Notes: generated from the sequence alone by a model not told the origin. A DNA stretch of 64,000 nt from Stenotrophomonas rhizophila (GCF_000661955.1 NZ_CP007597.1:4573728-4637727), one strand, 5' to 3'. Shown: positions 46,982 through 59,380, numbered from the stretch's first letter. Program-made: numbers and translations.

Positions 46982-47175
46982 CGCATCAGGGAAAACAACC
47001 CGCCGAGCACGATCACGTACACGGCCAGGTTGAACAGGGCGGGGTGCCAGATGTGGCGGTAGGCGCCGGTGCGCTGCAGGACCAGGCGCAGCCCGCTCTT
47101 GAGCAGGTAGGCCAGCAGCATCAGCCCGAGCAGGGTCGGGACGAACACACCATAGAGACTGAATTCACCGTACAT
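46966..47175 (-). CDS. DUF1656 (AaeX-like) small membrane protein
   Basis: The 69-residue product, starting MYGEFSLYGVFVPTLLGLML, has two membrane segments and the DUF1656 pattern (E..L.GV..P, then HPALFNLAVYVIVLGGLF). Such small proteins accompany FUSC/AaeAB pumps. Their role is unknown. It is the first structural gene after marR, with a 99-base gap that contains a REP hairpin. Confidence 0.9.
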   Translation of the reverse strand: MYGEFSLYGVFVPTLLGLMLLAYLLKSGLRLVLQRTGAYRHIWHPALFNLAVYVIVLGGLFSLMRWMQS

Positions 47176-47200
47176 CGAGGCAAAGGGTTCACTGGAGAAA

Positions 47201-47229
47201 GGTAGGCGACGACCGTTGGTCGTCGTACG
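47201..47229 (+). repeat. GTAG-headed REP hairpin between marR and the efflux genes
   Basis: GGTAGGCGACGACCGTTGGT followed by CGTCG forms a hairpin with the same GACCGTTGGTC core as copies at 54.1 and 55.1 kb. It lies inside the marR-DUF1656 gap and could affect expression of the downstream operon genes. Confidence 0.7.
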
Positions 47230-47274
47230 TCATGCCGTCGCAGCACGACACCGGGCGGTACAACGGGGCAACGC

Positions 47275-47730
47275 TTACGTCACGCGGTCGGCCGCATCGG
47301 CCAGCAGCTGCCAGAGCTTCAGCACGGTGCGCAGTTCGTCCACGGACAGCTCACCGAACACGTCCTGGCGCAGCCCGATCAGCTGGGTCTCCAGCTGGCT
47401 CACCAGGGCCTCGCCCTTGTCGGTGAGCCACAGCAGGTTGGCGCGGCGGTCGCTGGCATCGCACTCGCGGCGGACCAGGTCGCTGGCCGAGAGCTTGTCC
47501 AGCAGGCGCACCAGGGACGGACCTTCCATGCCCAGCTGCTGGGCCAGGGTCACCTGGCGGATACCCCCGCCGGCGCGCCCGATCATCAGCAGCGGCATGG
47601 TGCACGCCGCGGAAATGCCGTAGCTGCCCAAGGCCTGGTCGGCCAGGCGCTGCCACTGCCGCCCTGCGTAAAGCAGGCCGGAGCTGAGCTGCATCTGCAG
47701 CTGGGTACGTTCGTCGAGGGTACGTTTCAT
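47275..47730 (-). CDS. MarR-family transcriptional regulator of the FUSC efflux operon
   Basis: The 151-residue product has the MarR winged helix: [20 protein letters not shown], then [20 protein letters not shown] and [13 protein letters not shown]. It begins [20 protein letters not shown]. It is the first gene of a unit running through DUF1656, HlyD, outer-membrane factor and FUSC genes. An 8-bp inverted repeat 9 bases upstream of its start is a good operator. The simplest model is a repressor relieved by a pump substrate. Confidence 0.94.
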   Translation of the reverse strand: MKRTLDERTQLQMQLSSGLLYAGRQWQRLADQALGSYGISAACTMPLLMIGRAGGGIRQVTLAQQLGMEGPSLVRLLDKLSASDLVRRECDASDRRANLLWLTDKGEALVSQLETQLIGLRQDVFGELSVDELRTVLKLWQLLADAADRVT

Positions 47731-47738
47731 GGCAGATC

Positions 47739-47767
47739 GATAGGATACTACTAATTTCCATCCTATC
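47739..47767. promoter_or_regulatory. Probable MarR operator
   Basis: GATAGGAT (47739-47746) and ATCCTATC (47760-47767) form a perfect inverted repeat with a 13-base spacer, starting 9 bases before the marR ATG. The region is A/T-rich in an otherwise GC-rich sequence and must overlap the marR promoter. No other such palindrome lies close by. Confidence 0.75.
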
Positions 47768-47891
47768 AATACCCCCCAGCCCAACCGCGGCCCAACGCCG
47801 GGCCCGCCGGGGCGCGTACCGGGCCGGTGGCGTGGGACGCCCGAGGGCTCTGTCGGGTACGATGCTCGCCCCCCTTCGGGTGCTGTATGTA

Positions 47892-50746
<2,855 letters not shown>

Positions 50747-50764
50747 ACGGACCACCGATAACGC

Positions 50765-53700
50765 ATGGCCATTTCCAAGCACACCCCCGCCCTGTTCAAC
50801 GACGGGCTGCCCGATCCGCGGCTGCAGCAGTTCCGTATGCGCCGCCTGCAGGTGCACAACTGGGGCACCTTCAACGGCCTGACCGAAGTGCCGATCGCAG
50901 AGCGCGGCTTCCTGTTCGTGGGCCGCTCGGGCTCGGGCAAGTCGACCCTGCTCGATGCCATGTCGGCCATGCTGGTACCGCCGTCGATCGTCGACTTCAA
51001 CGCCGCCGCGCGCGAAGCCGAACGCAGTGGCCGCGACCGCAACCTGGTGTCCTACGTGCGCGGCGCGTGGGCCGACCAGCAGGACCGGGGCACCGGTGAA
51101 ATCGCCACCCAGTACCTGCGCAAGGGTGCCACCTGGACCGCGCTGGTGCTGGAGTACCGGGCCGGCGATGGCCGCGTGGTCAGCCTGGTGCGCCTGTTCT
51201 GGATCGCCGGCAACGGCGCGGCCGCCGCTGACGTGCGCAAGCACTACCTGATCGCCGAGCGGCCGTTCGACATCGCCAAGGACCTGGGCGGCTTCGACCT
51301 GGACCTGCGCAAGCTCAAGCAGCGCCTGGGCGACGTGCATCACTTCGACAGCTTCGTCGGCTACGCCGAGCGCTTCCGGCACCTGCTGGGCATCGACAAT
51401 GAAATGGCGCTGCGCCTGCTGCACAAGACGCAGTCGGCCAAGAACCTGGGCGACCTCAACGTCTTCCTGCGCGACTTCATGCTGGACACGCCCAAGACGT
51501 TCGACGCCTCCGAACGGCTGGTCAGCGACTTCGCCGAACTCGATGGCGCCCATAAGTCGGTGGTTACCGCCCGCCGCCAGGTGGAAACCCTGCTGCCCGC
51601 GCGTGCGCTGCACGCCGAGCTGAAGGCGATGAACCTGCAGCGCGCCGATGAGGAAACCCTGAAGCTCGGGCTGGACAGCTTCCGCGAATCGCGCCTGCAG
51701 CAGCTGCTGGAAAAGCGCCTGCACGACATCGACGTGCGCCACCGCGGGCTGCTGGGCGAAGAAACCCAGCGCCGCCAGACGCTGGGCAACCACGAAGAAC
51801 ACCTGGCCGGGCTGGAGCTGCAGCGGCGCCAGCAGGGCGGCGAGCGCATCGAAGAACTGGAACGCGAGCAAGGCCGTGCCCAGGCCGAGCGCGACCGCCG
51901 CCAGGCCAAGCATGACCAGGCCCGGCAGGCGGCAGAGAAGCTGCAGGAGACGGTGCCCGATGATGCGCACGGCTTCGCCCAGCTGATCGCCCGCGCCCAG
52001 GGCGAGCTGGACAATCGCCAGCAGGCCGCGGCCGCGCTGGACGATGCCATCACCGAACGCCTGGCCGGCAAGCAGGACGATACGCGCCGTTTCGGCGATG
52101 TCCGCGCCGAACTGGAGGCGATGGAGCGCAACCCGTCGAGCATTCCCGCGCCGCTGCAGAAACTGCGCAGCCGCTTGGCCGAAGAAACCGGCGTGCCCGA
52201 AGCGGCGCTGCCGTTCGTGGGCGAACTGATCCAGGTCCGCCAGGAGCAGGGCGCGTGGCAGGGCGCGATCGAGCGCGTGCTGTTTGGTTTCGCGCAGTCG
52301 CTGCTGGTGGAAGACAAGCACTACAACGAGGTCAACGCGTGGGTGAATCGCACCCACCTTGGCATGCGGTTGACCTACTACCGCGTGCGCCGCAATGACG
52401 ATGCCATCGCCCGCGAACCCTCCGCGCGTTCGTTGCTGCACAAGCTGGAGTTCCGCGACAGCGTGTTCGAACCGTGGCTGCGCCGCGAGCTGGGCAAGCG
52501 CTACGACTACGAGTGCGTGGAGGCCAAGCAGCTGCGCGATGTCGATCGCGGCATCTCCCGCGAAGGCCAGGTCAAGCACCCCGGCGACCGCTTCGAGAAG
52601 GACGACCGCAATTCCATCAGCGACCGTCGCCGTTGGCTGCTGGGCTTCAGCAACACCGAAAAGCTGGCGCTGTTCCGCAAGGAAGCGCAGGAACTGGCGC
52701 AACGCATCGCCGCGTGCGACGAAGACGTTGTCCGGCTGCGCAGCCAGCGCGACCGCGACAACGACCGTCGCCTGGCCTGCAACCAGCTGGTCAACTTCGT
52801 GTGGGAGGAAGTGGATGTCGCAACCGCGACCCAGCGCCTGGACGACATTGCCGCTTCGCTGCACGAGCTGAAGGAAGGCAACGCCGACCTGGCCCGCCTG
52901 GCCCAGCAGATCGACCAGGCCCGCGCGGACATCGCGCAGGCCCGCCGCACCTACGAAGACACCCGCGTCGAACTTGCCCAGCACGCCCGCGAACGCGACA
53001 AGCTCGACGCCCAGCGCCAGCGCAGCCGCGCCCTGGTACTGCCGGCACTCGGGGCGACCCAGGAAGCCGGGCTGCAGCGCCGCCTGGACGCGCTGGGTGG
53101 GCTGAGCCTGGAAACGCTGGAAGCGCACATGCGCGAGATCAGCAAGGGCATCAACGAAAGCCTCGCCGCCTCACAGCACGACGTCCACCGTGTCGAGACG
53201 CAGCTGGTGGCCTGTTTCCGGCGCTTCGCCCAGGCATGGCCGGAGGAATCCGGCGACTTCACCGCGTCGGTCGCCTCGGCCGACGATTTCCTGGCCCGCC
53301 TGCAGCGCCTGGAACGCGATGGCCTGCCGCAGCACGAAGAGCGCTTCTTCGACCTGCTGCAGAACCAGAGCAAGAACAACCTGCTGGCCCTGCAGCGGCA
53401 CAGCGCCGAGGCCCGCAAGTCGATCGGCCAGCGCCTGGACGAGGTCAACGCCTCGCTGGAGCAGGTACCGTTCAATCGCGGCACCCTGCTCACCATCGAG
53501 CTCAGCGACCGGCGTCTGCCGGAGGTCCTGGAGTTCCACCAGCAGCTGCGTGAAGTGCTGTCGCACCACCAGACCGAAGAACGCGACGTGGCCGAGGCGC
53601 AGTTCGCCGTGTTGCGCGAGCTGGTCAAGCGGCTGGGCTCGCAGGAAGGCGAGGACCGGCGCTGGCGCGAGAACGTGCTCGACGTGCGCCTGCATGTGGA

Positions 53701-54124
53701 GTTCATCGGCGTCGAGCTGGATGCGGCCACCCGCCAGCAGGTGGAGATCTACCGCAGTGGCGCCGGCAAGTCCGGCGGCCAGCGGCAGAAGCTGGCCACC
53801 ACCTGCCTGGCCGCGGCGCTGCGCTACCAGCTGGGCGGCGCCGAAAGCCAGCTGCCCAGCTATGCCGCCGTGGTGCTGGACGAAGCGTTCGACAAGGCCG
53901 ACAACGAGTTCACCGCGCTGGCGATGAACATCTTCGAGAACTTCGGCTTCCAGATGGTGGTGGCCACGCCGTTGAAGTCGGTGATGACGCTCGAGCCGTT
54001 CATCGGCGGCGCCTGCTTCGTCGAAATCAGCGGCCGCCACGACTCCGGCGTACTGCTGATCGAGTACGACGAAGAGGCCAAGCGCCTGAAGCTGCCCGAA
54101 CGCAGCCGCCAGCAGGACGCCTAA
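50765..54124 (+). CDS. jetC: JetC-like SMC/MksB-type ATPase
   Basis: The 1119-residue product is an SMC-like ATPase. Walker A GRSGSGKST lies at residues 53-61. Long coiled coils (about 290-450 and 600-930) flank a middle hinge-like region with LLHKLEFRDSVFEPWLRREL. The C-terminal head has the ABC signature KSGGQRQKLA (about 1000) and Walker B VVLDEAFDKAD (about 1034). JetC/MksB complexes extrude DNA loops. All ATPase motifs look intact. jetD, the nuclease gene that normally completes Wadjet, does not follow; a REP cluster and a permease gene do. Confidence 0.9.
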   Translation: MAISKHTPALFNDGLPDPRLQQFRMRRLQVHNWGTFNGLTEVPIAERGFLFVGRSGSGKSTLLDAMSAMLVPPSIVDFNAAAREAERSGRDRNLVSYVRGAWADQQDRGTGEIATQYLRKGATWTALVLEYRAGDGRVVSLVRLFWIAGNGAAAADVRKHYLIAERPFDIAKDLGGFDLDLRKLKQRLGDVHHFDSFVGYAERFRHLLGIDNEMALRLLHKTQSAKNLGDLNVFLRDFMLDTPKTFDASERLVSDFAELDGAHKSVVTARRQVETLLPARALHAELKAMNLQRADEETLKLGLDSFRESRLQQLLEKRLHDIDVRHRGLLGEETQRRQTLGNHEEHLAGLELQRRQQGGERIEELEREQGRAQAERDRRQAKHDQARQAAEKLQETVPDDAHGFAQLIARAQGELDNRQQAAAALDDAITERLAGKQDDTRRFGDVRAELEAMERNPSSIPAPLQKLRSRLAEETGVPEAALPFVGELIQVRQEQGAWQGAIERVLFGFAQSLLVEDKHYNEVNAWVNRTHLGMRLTYYRVRRNDDAIAREPSARSLLHKLEFRDSVFEPWLRRELGKRYDYECVEAKQLRDVDRGISREGQVKHPGDRFEKDDRNSISDRRRWLLGFSNTEKLALFRKEAQELAQRIAACDEDVVRLRSQRDRDNDRRLACNQLVNFVWEEVDVATATQRLDDIAASLHELKEGNADLARLAQQIDQARADIAQARRTYEDTRVELAQHARERDKLDAQRQRSRALVLPALGATQEAGLQRRLDALGGLSLETLEAHMREISKGINESLAASQHDVHRVETQLVACFRRFAQAWPEESGDFTASVASADDFLARLQRLERDGLPQHEERFFDLLQNQSKNNLLALQRHSAEARKSIGQRLDEVNASLEQVPFNRGTLLTIELSDRRLPEVLEFHQQLREVLSHHQTEERDVAEAQFAVLRELVKRLGSQEGEDRRWRENVLDVRLHVEFIGVELDAATRQQVEIYRSGAGKSGGQRQKLATTCLAAALRYQLGGAESQLPSYAAVVLDEAFDKADNEFTALAMNIFENFGFQMVVATPLKSVMTLEPFIGGACFVEISGRHDSGVLLIEYDEEAKRLKLPERSRQQDA

Positions 54125-54133
54125 GCGCACCCC

Positions 54134-54244
54134 GGTAGAGCCGACCGTTGGTCGGCTGCGCGCACCCCTGGTAGAGCCGACCGTTGGTCGGCTGCTCCCG
54201 GACCACGTCCGCACCAACACCAGCGGGGCAGAGCCCCGCTCTAC
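54134..54244. repeat. Cluster of three REP hairpins after jetC
   Basis: Two direct copies of GGTAGAGCCGACCGTTGGTC followed by GGCT lie at 54134-54157 and 54170-54193. An inverted copy of a second type (reverse complement GTAGAGCGGGGCTCTGCCCC followed by GCTG) lies at 54221-54244. They fill the 142-base gap between jetC and the TSUP gene, both of which end here. Confidence 0.85.
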
Positions 54245-54266
54245 GCGAACCCCCCAACGCCACGCG

Positions 54267-55043
54267 TCACCCGCCGAACGTATCCCACCCCATCCGCGCG
54301 ATCAGCACCACCACCAGGCCCACGAACAGCTTGCGGATGAACGGCGTGCCGCCACGCAGTGCCAGCCGCGTGCCCACCACCGAGCCGATGATGTTGGCTG
54401 CGGCCATCGGCAGGGCGAACAGCCACAGGATGTTGCCGGTCGGCACGAAGAACGAGATCGCCGCCACGTTGGTGGCCAGGTTCACCACCTTCGACGCCGC
54501 CGAGGCGCGCAGGAAGTCCAGCCCGAAGAAGCGGACGAACAGGAAGATCAGGAAACTGCCGGTGCCCGGGCCGAAGAAGCCGTCGTAGAAGCCGATCACC
54601 GCCCCGATCGCCAGCGCCGTGCCCAGCTCCTTGCGGCCGATCTCGCGCGGCCGGTGCAGGGCGCCGAAGTCCTTCTTCCACAACGTGTAGCCCAGCATCG
54701 CCACCAGCAGCACCAGCACCAGCGGGCGCACCGCGTCCTTGGGCAACAGGCTTACCGCCGTGGCCCCGGCGAAGGAAAACACGAACGCCGTGCCCGCCGC
54801 GAACAGCACCGGCCGCCACGGGAAGCGCACATTGCGCGCATAGCGCCACGCGGCCGCACCGGTCCCGAACATCGAACTGAACTTGTTGGTGCCAAACAGC
54901 ATCGCCGGCGTGTGCTGCGGCAGCACCGTGAACAGACCCGGCAACTGCACCAGCCCACCGCCACCGACCGCGGCATCGACCAGACCGGCGATGAAGGCGA
55001 TCGCCACCAACCACAACAGCTCAGGGGGAACCAGCTCGAGCAC
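54267..55043 (-). CDS. TSUP-family (TauE/SafE) sulfite/anion exporter-like permease
   Basis: The 258-residue product has about eight membrane segments and two TSUP repeats: AFIAGLVDAAVGGGGLVQLP, GTNKFSSMFGTGAAAWRY, then GFYDGFFGPGTGSFLIFLFV and NLATNVAAISFF. Family members move sulfur-containing anions or small organic acids; the substrate here is unknown. The start is uncertain: no ATG fits, and GTG 55043 is used, with TTG 55073 possible. It faces jetC across a REP cluster. Confidence 0.9.
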   Translation of the reverse strand: MLELVPPELLWLVAIAFIAGLVDAAVGGGGLVQLPGLFTVLPQHTPAMLFGTNKFSSMFGTGAAAWRYARNVRFPWRPVLFAAGTAFVFSFAGATAVSLLPKDAVRPLVLVLLVAMLGYTLWKKDFGALHRPREIGRKELGTALAIGAVIGFYDGFFGPGTGSFLIFLFVRFFGLDFLRASAASKVVNLATNVAAISFFVPTGNILWLFALPMAAANIIGSVVGTRLALRGGTPFIRKLFVGLVVVLIARMGWDTFGG

Positions 55044-55097
55044 GGCAGCAACTTCGCGACACAAGGCGCGCAAGCATACGCCCGCCCCCCCACACCG

Positions 55098-55211
55098 GGT
55101 AGAGCCGACCGTTGGTCGGCTGCCTTACCGACCGCCCCGACACCACCTAGAGCCGACCGTTGGTCGGCTGCCGTCCACCGCCGCGCGCACGTACCGACCA
55201 ACGGTCGGCAC
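55098..55211. repeat. Second cluster of REP hairpins
   Basis: GGTAGAGCCGACCGTTGGTC followed by GGCTG at about 55098-55121, a near copy at 55147-55170 (CTAG in place of GTAG), and an inverted GTACCGACCAACGGTCGGCA copy at about 55191-55211. They fill most of the gap between the TSUP gene and ychJ. Confidence 0.82.
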
Positions 55212-55274
55212 CCACGGTGAATCCACCGCCCCAACCCCCACGGCGCACCCACCCAAACGCGCGACAATACCGCC

Positions 55275-55664
55275 ATGACCACACCCGACCCCTGTCCCTG
55301 CGGCCGCCCGCTGGCCTACACCGCCTGCTGCGGCCTCTACCACGCAGGCGCCGCCGCACCCGATGCCGAAGCCCTGATGCGTTCGCGCTACAGCGCCTAC
55401 GTAAAGCAGCTGCCGGACTACCTGCTGGCCAGCTGGCATCCGTCCACGCGCCCGGAAGAACTGTCGCTGGACGAAGCGCACGCCCAGCGCACCCGCTGGC
55501 TGGGCCTCACAATCCACACGCACACCACCCCCGACCCGGACCACGCCCAGGTCAAGTTCACCGCCCGCTACAAGGTGGGCGGCGGCAGTGCGGTCAAAAT
55601 GTTGGAACACAGCCGCTTCGTCCGCGAAGACGGCCGCTGGTTCTACCTCGACGCGCTGCCCTGA
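55275..55664 (+). CDS. YchJ-family protein (UPF0225)
   Basis: The 129-residue product starts [20 protein letters not shown], the cysteine-rich SEC-C-like zinc motif of YchJ proteins, followed by [28 protein letters not shown] and a [13 protein letters not shown] sheet with [13 protein letters not shown] at the end, giving an NTF2-like fold. Its function is not known. Its last 22 bases overlap, tail to tail, the end of the diguanylate cyclase gene on the other strand. Confidence 0.93.
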   Translation: MTTPDPCPCGRPLAYTACCGLYHAGAAAPDAEALMRSRYSAYVKQLPDYLLASWHPSTRPEELSLDEAHAQRTRWLGLTIHTHTTPDPDHAQVKFTARYKVGGGSAVKMLEHSRFVREDGRWFYLDALP

Positions 55665-57007
55665 GCCGCCTCGCGGCTGCGCACCGCCACCGGCCGTTGC
55701 TGCCCGTGCGCGCGTACGCAGTTGCGCCCCGCGTCCTTGGCCGCGTACAGCGCCTGGTCGGCCGCCTTCAGCACCGCCTGCGGGCTGTCGCCCACCCGGC
55801 TGTCGGCCATGCCGATGCTCACCGTCACCTGCACCACCGTGCCGGCGCCGCCGCGGCCGCGCTGCAAGCGTCCGACCGCATCGTCGCGGACCCGCGCGGC
55901 GCGGTCGCGCAGCTGCAGGCGCGTACCTTCCACAGTGGCCCTGACCGCTTCCACCGCGTCCACGCACGCCGGGGCAGGGCGGTCCAGGAACACCAGCGCG
56001 AACTCTTCGCCACCGTAGCGGAACGCCCGCCCGCCACCGCCCACGCCGGCCAGTCGCGCGGCCACCAGCTTCAGCACGTCATCGCCGTTGTCGTGGCCAT
56101 GGGTATCGTTGAAGCGCTTGAAGTGGTCCACGTCCACCATCGCGATCGTGTAGGTGGCGCCCACCCGCTGCAGGCACTCGTTCAGCGCCCGCCGCCCGGG
56201 CAGGCCGGTGAGTTCATCGCGATAGGCCATGTGGAAGGACTCCTGCAGCATCGCCGACACCAGCAGCAGCAAGGCCGTGCTGGCCAACGCCGGTAGCAGG
56301 GCGGGCGACAGGAACACCCGCGGCAGCATCGCCCAGACCACCAGCAGGGCCACCAGCATCGCCGTATGCAGCGGGCGTGGTTGACGCAGCGCCTGCACCG
56401 CCAACCCAAGCAGGGCCACCACGAAGGCGACCGTCGGCACCTGGGCCAGGCGGCTCCAGCCGGTCGGCAACCAGGGCCAGTGATGGTTCGACAGCAGGTC
56501 GTGCATGCCCTGCGGGCCCTGCGCCGCCAGCAGCGCGAAGACGCCCACGGCCACGCCACTGACGATGCCGCGCAGCAGCAGGTCCTGGCGCATCCTGCCG
56601 CGCTCGGGCCACAGCCCGTGCAACGCAAACAGCAGCGGCAGCCACAGCGACACCGCATGGAACACCAGCGGCGTCAGCGCACCGACCGCGCCGGTATTGA
56701 GGAAGCTGCCCACCAGCCCGTGCAGCACGGCAAAGGCCAGCGCGATCGCCAGCAGCAGGCACACCGCACGCACGCGGTTGTAGACCAGGCCCAGGCCGGT
56801 GCCCAGGCAGGTCAGCACCAGCGGCAGGATGCGGTGCATCGCACTGCCCACCTCGTCGGCCGGCGTGGCCGACCACACCCCGACGCCTACCAGCAGGGCA
56901 GGCAACAGGAACAGGTAATGGCCGGGCTGGCGTAGCGGGTGACTGGGCAAGAACGGTTCCACGAAAGCAGGCCGGCGCGCCAGGGCTGCAGGTGCAAACC
57001 GGGCCAC
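55643..57007 (-). CDS. Membrane diguanylate cyclase (GGDEF)
   Basis: The 454-residue product has an N-terminal half with about eight membrane segments (residues ~30-265) and a C-terminal GGDEF domain with [38 protein letters not shown] and the active-site motif [11 protein letters not shown]. An intact GGEEF predicts synthesis of cyclic di-GMP. An extra Arg-rich insertion ([20 protein letters not shown]) lies before the final SIGMAD. The inhibitory I-site RxxD is not evident. A GTG at 57007 is used as start. The signal sensed by the membrane part is unknown. Confidence 0.92.
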   Translation of the reverse strand: MARFAPAALARRPAFVEPFLPSHPLRQPGHYLFLLPALLVGVGVWSATPADEVGSAMHRILPLVLTCLGTGLGLVYNRVRAVCLLLAIALAFAVLHGLVGSFLNTGAVGALTPLVFHAVSLWLPLLFALHGLWPERGRMRQDLLLRGIVSGVAVGVFALLAAQGPQGMHDLLSNHHWPWLPTGWSRLAQVPTVAFVVALLGLAVQALRQPRPLHTAMLVALLVVWAMLPRVFLSPALLPALASTALLLLVSAMLQESFHMAYRDELTGLPGRRALNECLQRVGATYTIAMVDVDHFKRFNDTHGHDNGDDVLKLVAARLAGVGGGGRAFRYGGEEFALVFLDRPAPACVDAVEAVRATVEGTRLQLRDRAARVRDDAVGRLQRGRGGAGTVVQVTVSIGMADSRVGDSPQAVLKAADQALYAAKDAGRNCVRAHGQQRPVAVRSREAAQGSASR

Positions 57008-57119
57008 GCAGGCAATGGTCTTCCCGGTAGCGGCCGCTGCGTATTCAACTTGAGCGTGTCACGCCACGTGAGCCTTCCCATGACGTCCCGCTCACCAGCG
57101 CTGGTCGATCCTGACCGCG

Positions 57120-58409
57120 ATGAACACCGCCGTCGCCTCGCCACCGCCCGCCGCCACATCCCCTGCCGCTGCACTTGCGGCGCGTTACGCCGGCATCCGC
57201 GCGCGCAGCGTTGCGCTGGCGGCACCGCTGAGCGCCGAGGATGCGATGGTGCAGAGCATGCCCGACGCCAGCCCCAGCAAATGGCACCTGGCCCATACCA
57301 CCTGGTTTTTCGAACGCTTCGTGCTGGCCAGCCAGCCCGGCCACGTCCCGTTCAATGCCGAGTGGCATTATCTGTTCAACAGCTACTACCAGAGCATCGG
57401 TCCGGCGCACGCGCGTCCGCAGCGCGGGTTGCTCTCGCGTCCCTCGCTGGAGCAGGTGCTGCACTACCGTGCCCGGGTCGATGCGCAGGTGATCGCCCTG
57501 CTGCAGGCCGACGCGCTCGCGCCGCAGGCCTGCCACCAGCTGCTGCTGGGCCTGCATCACGAGCAGCAGCACCAGGAGCTGCTGCTCACCGACATCAAGC
57601 ACGCGCTGTGGTGCAACCCGTTGCAGCCGGCGTACCGCGACGACCTCGCCCACGCGCAGGCCACCGCCACGCCGCTGCGTTGGCAGGACAGCCCCGAGCA
57701 GATCGTCGAGATCGGTGCGCCCGCCTGGCCCGCCCATGCCGCGTTCGCCTATGACAACGAATCGCCCGTGCATCGCGTTCTGGTCCCGGCCCATGCCCTG
57801 GCCAACCGCCCGGTCAGCAATGCCGAGTACCGGCAGTTCATCGCGGCCGGCGGCTATGCCGAGGTGGGCCTGTGGATGAGCGAGGGCTGGGCGCTGTGCC
57901 AGGCCGAAGGCTGGCAGCACCCGCTGTACTGGGATGACGCGCTGGAGCGCGAGTTCACCCTGGGCGGCTGGCGCCCGCTGGACCCGCATGCACCGGTCTG
58001 CCACCTCAGCTATTTCGAAGCCGACGCCTACGCCCGCTGGCAGGGCGCGCGGCTGCCCACCGAGTTCGAATGGGAAGCGGCCGCCGCCGGCGTCCCGTCC
58101 CACGGCCACTTCGCCGACGCCGACCACCTCCACCCGCGCGGCGCCCCGGCAGGCGACCACGCCCTCCTGCAGCTGTTCGGCGATGTCTGGGAATGGACCA
58201 GCAGCGCCTACGGTGCCTATCCGGGCTTTCGCCCCTTCGCCGGCAACCTCGGCGAGTACAACGGTAAATTCATGAACGGCCAATGGATCCTGCGTGGCGG
58301 CAGCTGCGCCACCCCCGACGCGCACGTACGCGCCAGCTACCGCAACTTCTTCGCGCCCTCGGCGCGCTGGCAGTTCTCCGGCGTGCGCCTGGCGCGGGAC
58401 CCGGCATGA
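57120..58409 (+). CDS. egtB: Ergothioneine biosynthesis protein EgtB
   Basis: EgtB is the iron-dependent sulfoxide synthase that couples hercynine with a thiol. The 429-residue product has a DinB-like N-terminal domain with iron-ligand histidines in SKWHLAHTTWFFERFV (about 55) and LHHEQQHQELLL (about 146-150), and a C-terminal FGE-sulfatase domain with ANRPVSNAEYRQFI, LPTEFEWEAAA, DVWEWTSSAY and NGQWILRGGSCATP. It overlaps egtD by four bases (ATGA). The start at 57120 has no rival nearby. Confidence 0.95.
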   Translation: MNTAVASPPPAATSPAAALAARYAGIRARSVALAAPLSAEDAMVQSMPDASPSKWHLAHTTWFFERFVLASQPGHVPFNAEWHYLFNSYYQSIGPAHARPQRGLLSRPSLEQVLHYRARVDAQVIALLQADALAPQACHQLLLGLHHEQQHQELLLTDIKHALWCNPLQPAYRDDLAHAQATATPLRWQDSPEQIVEIGAPAWPAHAAFAYDNESPVHRVLVPAHALANRPVSNAEYRQFIAAGGYAEVGLWMSEGWALCQAEGWQHPLYWDDALEREFTLGGWRPLDPHAPVCHLSYFEADAYARWQGARLPTEFEWEAAAAGVPSHGHFADADHLHPRGAPAGDHALLQLFGDVWEWTSSAYGAYPGFRPFAGNLGEYNGKFMNGQWILRGGSCATPDAHVRASYRNFFAPSARWQFSGVRLARDPA

Positions 58410-59380
58410 GCACCGTCACCGACGCGCTCGAGGCGCTCACCGACCTGCAGCCCGATCGCGCCCGGATCACCGCCGACATCCTGCAGGGCCTGTCCACCCG
58501 GCCCCGGCAGCTGCCCTCCAAGTACTTCTACGACGCCCGCGGCTCGGCGCTGTTCGAGCAGATCACCCGCCAGCCCGAGTACTACCCCACGCGCACCGAA
58601 CTGCAGCTGCTGCAGGACTGCGCCGCCGACATCGCCGGCGTGGTCGGCCCGCGCCTGCACGTGGTCGAACTGGGCAGCGGCAGCGGCCGCAAGACCGAAT
58701 TGCTGCTGCACGCGCTCGCCGACCCGGTGGCCTACACGCCCATCGAAATCTCGCGCGCCGCCCTGCTGGCCAGCATCGCGCGGCTGGCCGTGGCCCTGCC
58801 GGACATCGAAATGCTGCCGGTCTGCGCCGACTTCACCCGCCCGGTGCAGCTGCCCGAGCCGCAGCGCGAACCCGCACGCCGGCTGCTGTTCTTCCCGGGG
58901 TCCACGCTGGGCAACTTCGCCGAACCCGACGCGGTCGCGCTGCTGCAGGCGATGCGCCAGACCATGGGCACGCAGGGGCTGGCCCTGATCGGCATCGACC
59001 TGCACAAGGACCCCGCGTTGATCGAAGCGGCCTACAACGACGCCGCCGGTGTCACGGCCGCCTTCACCATGAACCTGCTCGCCCGGCTCAACCGCGAGAT
59101 CGGCAGCACCTTCGATCTCGACGGCTTCCAGCATCGCGCGCGTTACAGCGTGGAACGGCTGCGCATCGAAACCGATCTGGTCAGTACCCGTGCGCAGCGG
59201 GTTGAGGTGGCCGGCCGCACGTTCGATTTCGCCGAAGGCGAAGCGATGACCGTGGAATACAGCCACAAGTACACCGAGGCCTCGTTCGCGGCACTGGCCG
59301 CCCGGGCCGGGTTGCGCGTGTGTGCCGGCTGGACCGCCAGCGCGCCGGCGTTCGGTCTGCGCCTGCTGCAGGCTGCCTGA
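58406..59380 (+). CDS. egtD: L-histidine N-alpha-methyltransferase EgtD
   Basis: EgtD trimethylates histidine to hercynine, the first step of ergothioneine synthesis. The 324-residue product has the family start LSTRPRQLPSKYFYDARGSA LFEQI, TRQPEYYPTRTE, the SAM-binding VVELGSGSGRKTELLL, IEISRAALLAS and FFPGSTLGNF. It overlaps egtB, so the two-gene operon supplies both central enzymes. No egtA, egtC or egtE lies nearby. Confidence 0.96.
   Translation: MSTVTDALEALTDLQPDRARITADILQGLSTRPRQLPSKYFYDARGSALFEQITRQPEYYPTRTELQLLQDCAADIAGVVGPRLHVVELGSGSGRKTELLLHALADPVAYTPIEISRAALLASIARLAVALPDIEMLPVCADFTRPVQLPEPQREPARRLLFFPGSTLGNFAEPDAVALLQAMRQTMGTQGLALIGIDLHKDPALIEAAYNDAAGVTAAFTMNLLARLNREIGSTFDLDGFQHRARYSVERLRIETDLVSTRAQRVEVAGRTFDFAEGEAMTVEYSHKYTEASFAALAARAGLRVCAGWTASAPAFGLRLLQAA

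Noticed and set aside
54125..55274. A jetD gene after jetC
   Set aside because: The region holds REP repeats and a TSUP permease on the other strand. No frame with JetD-like length or motifs is present.
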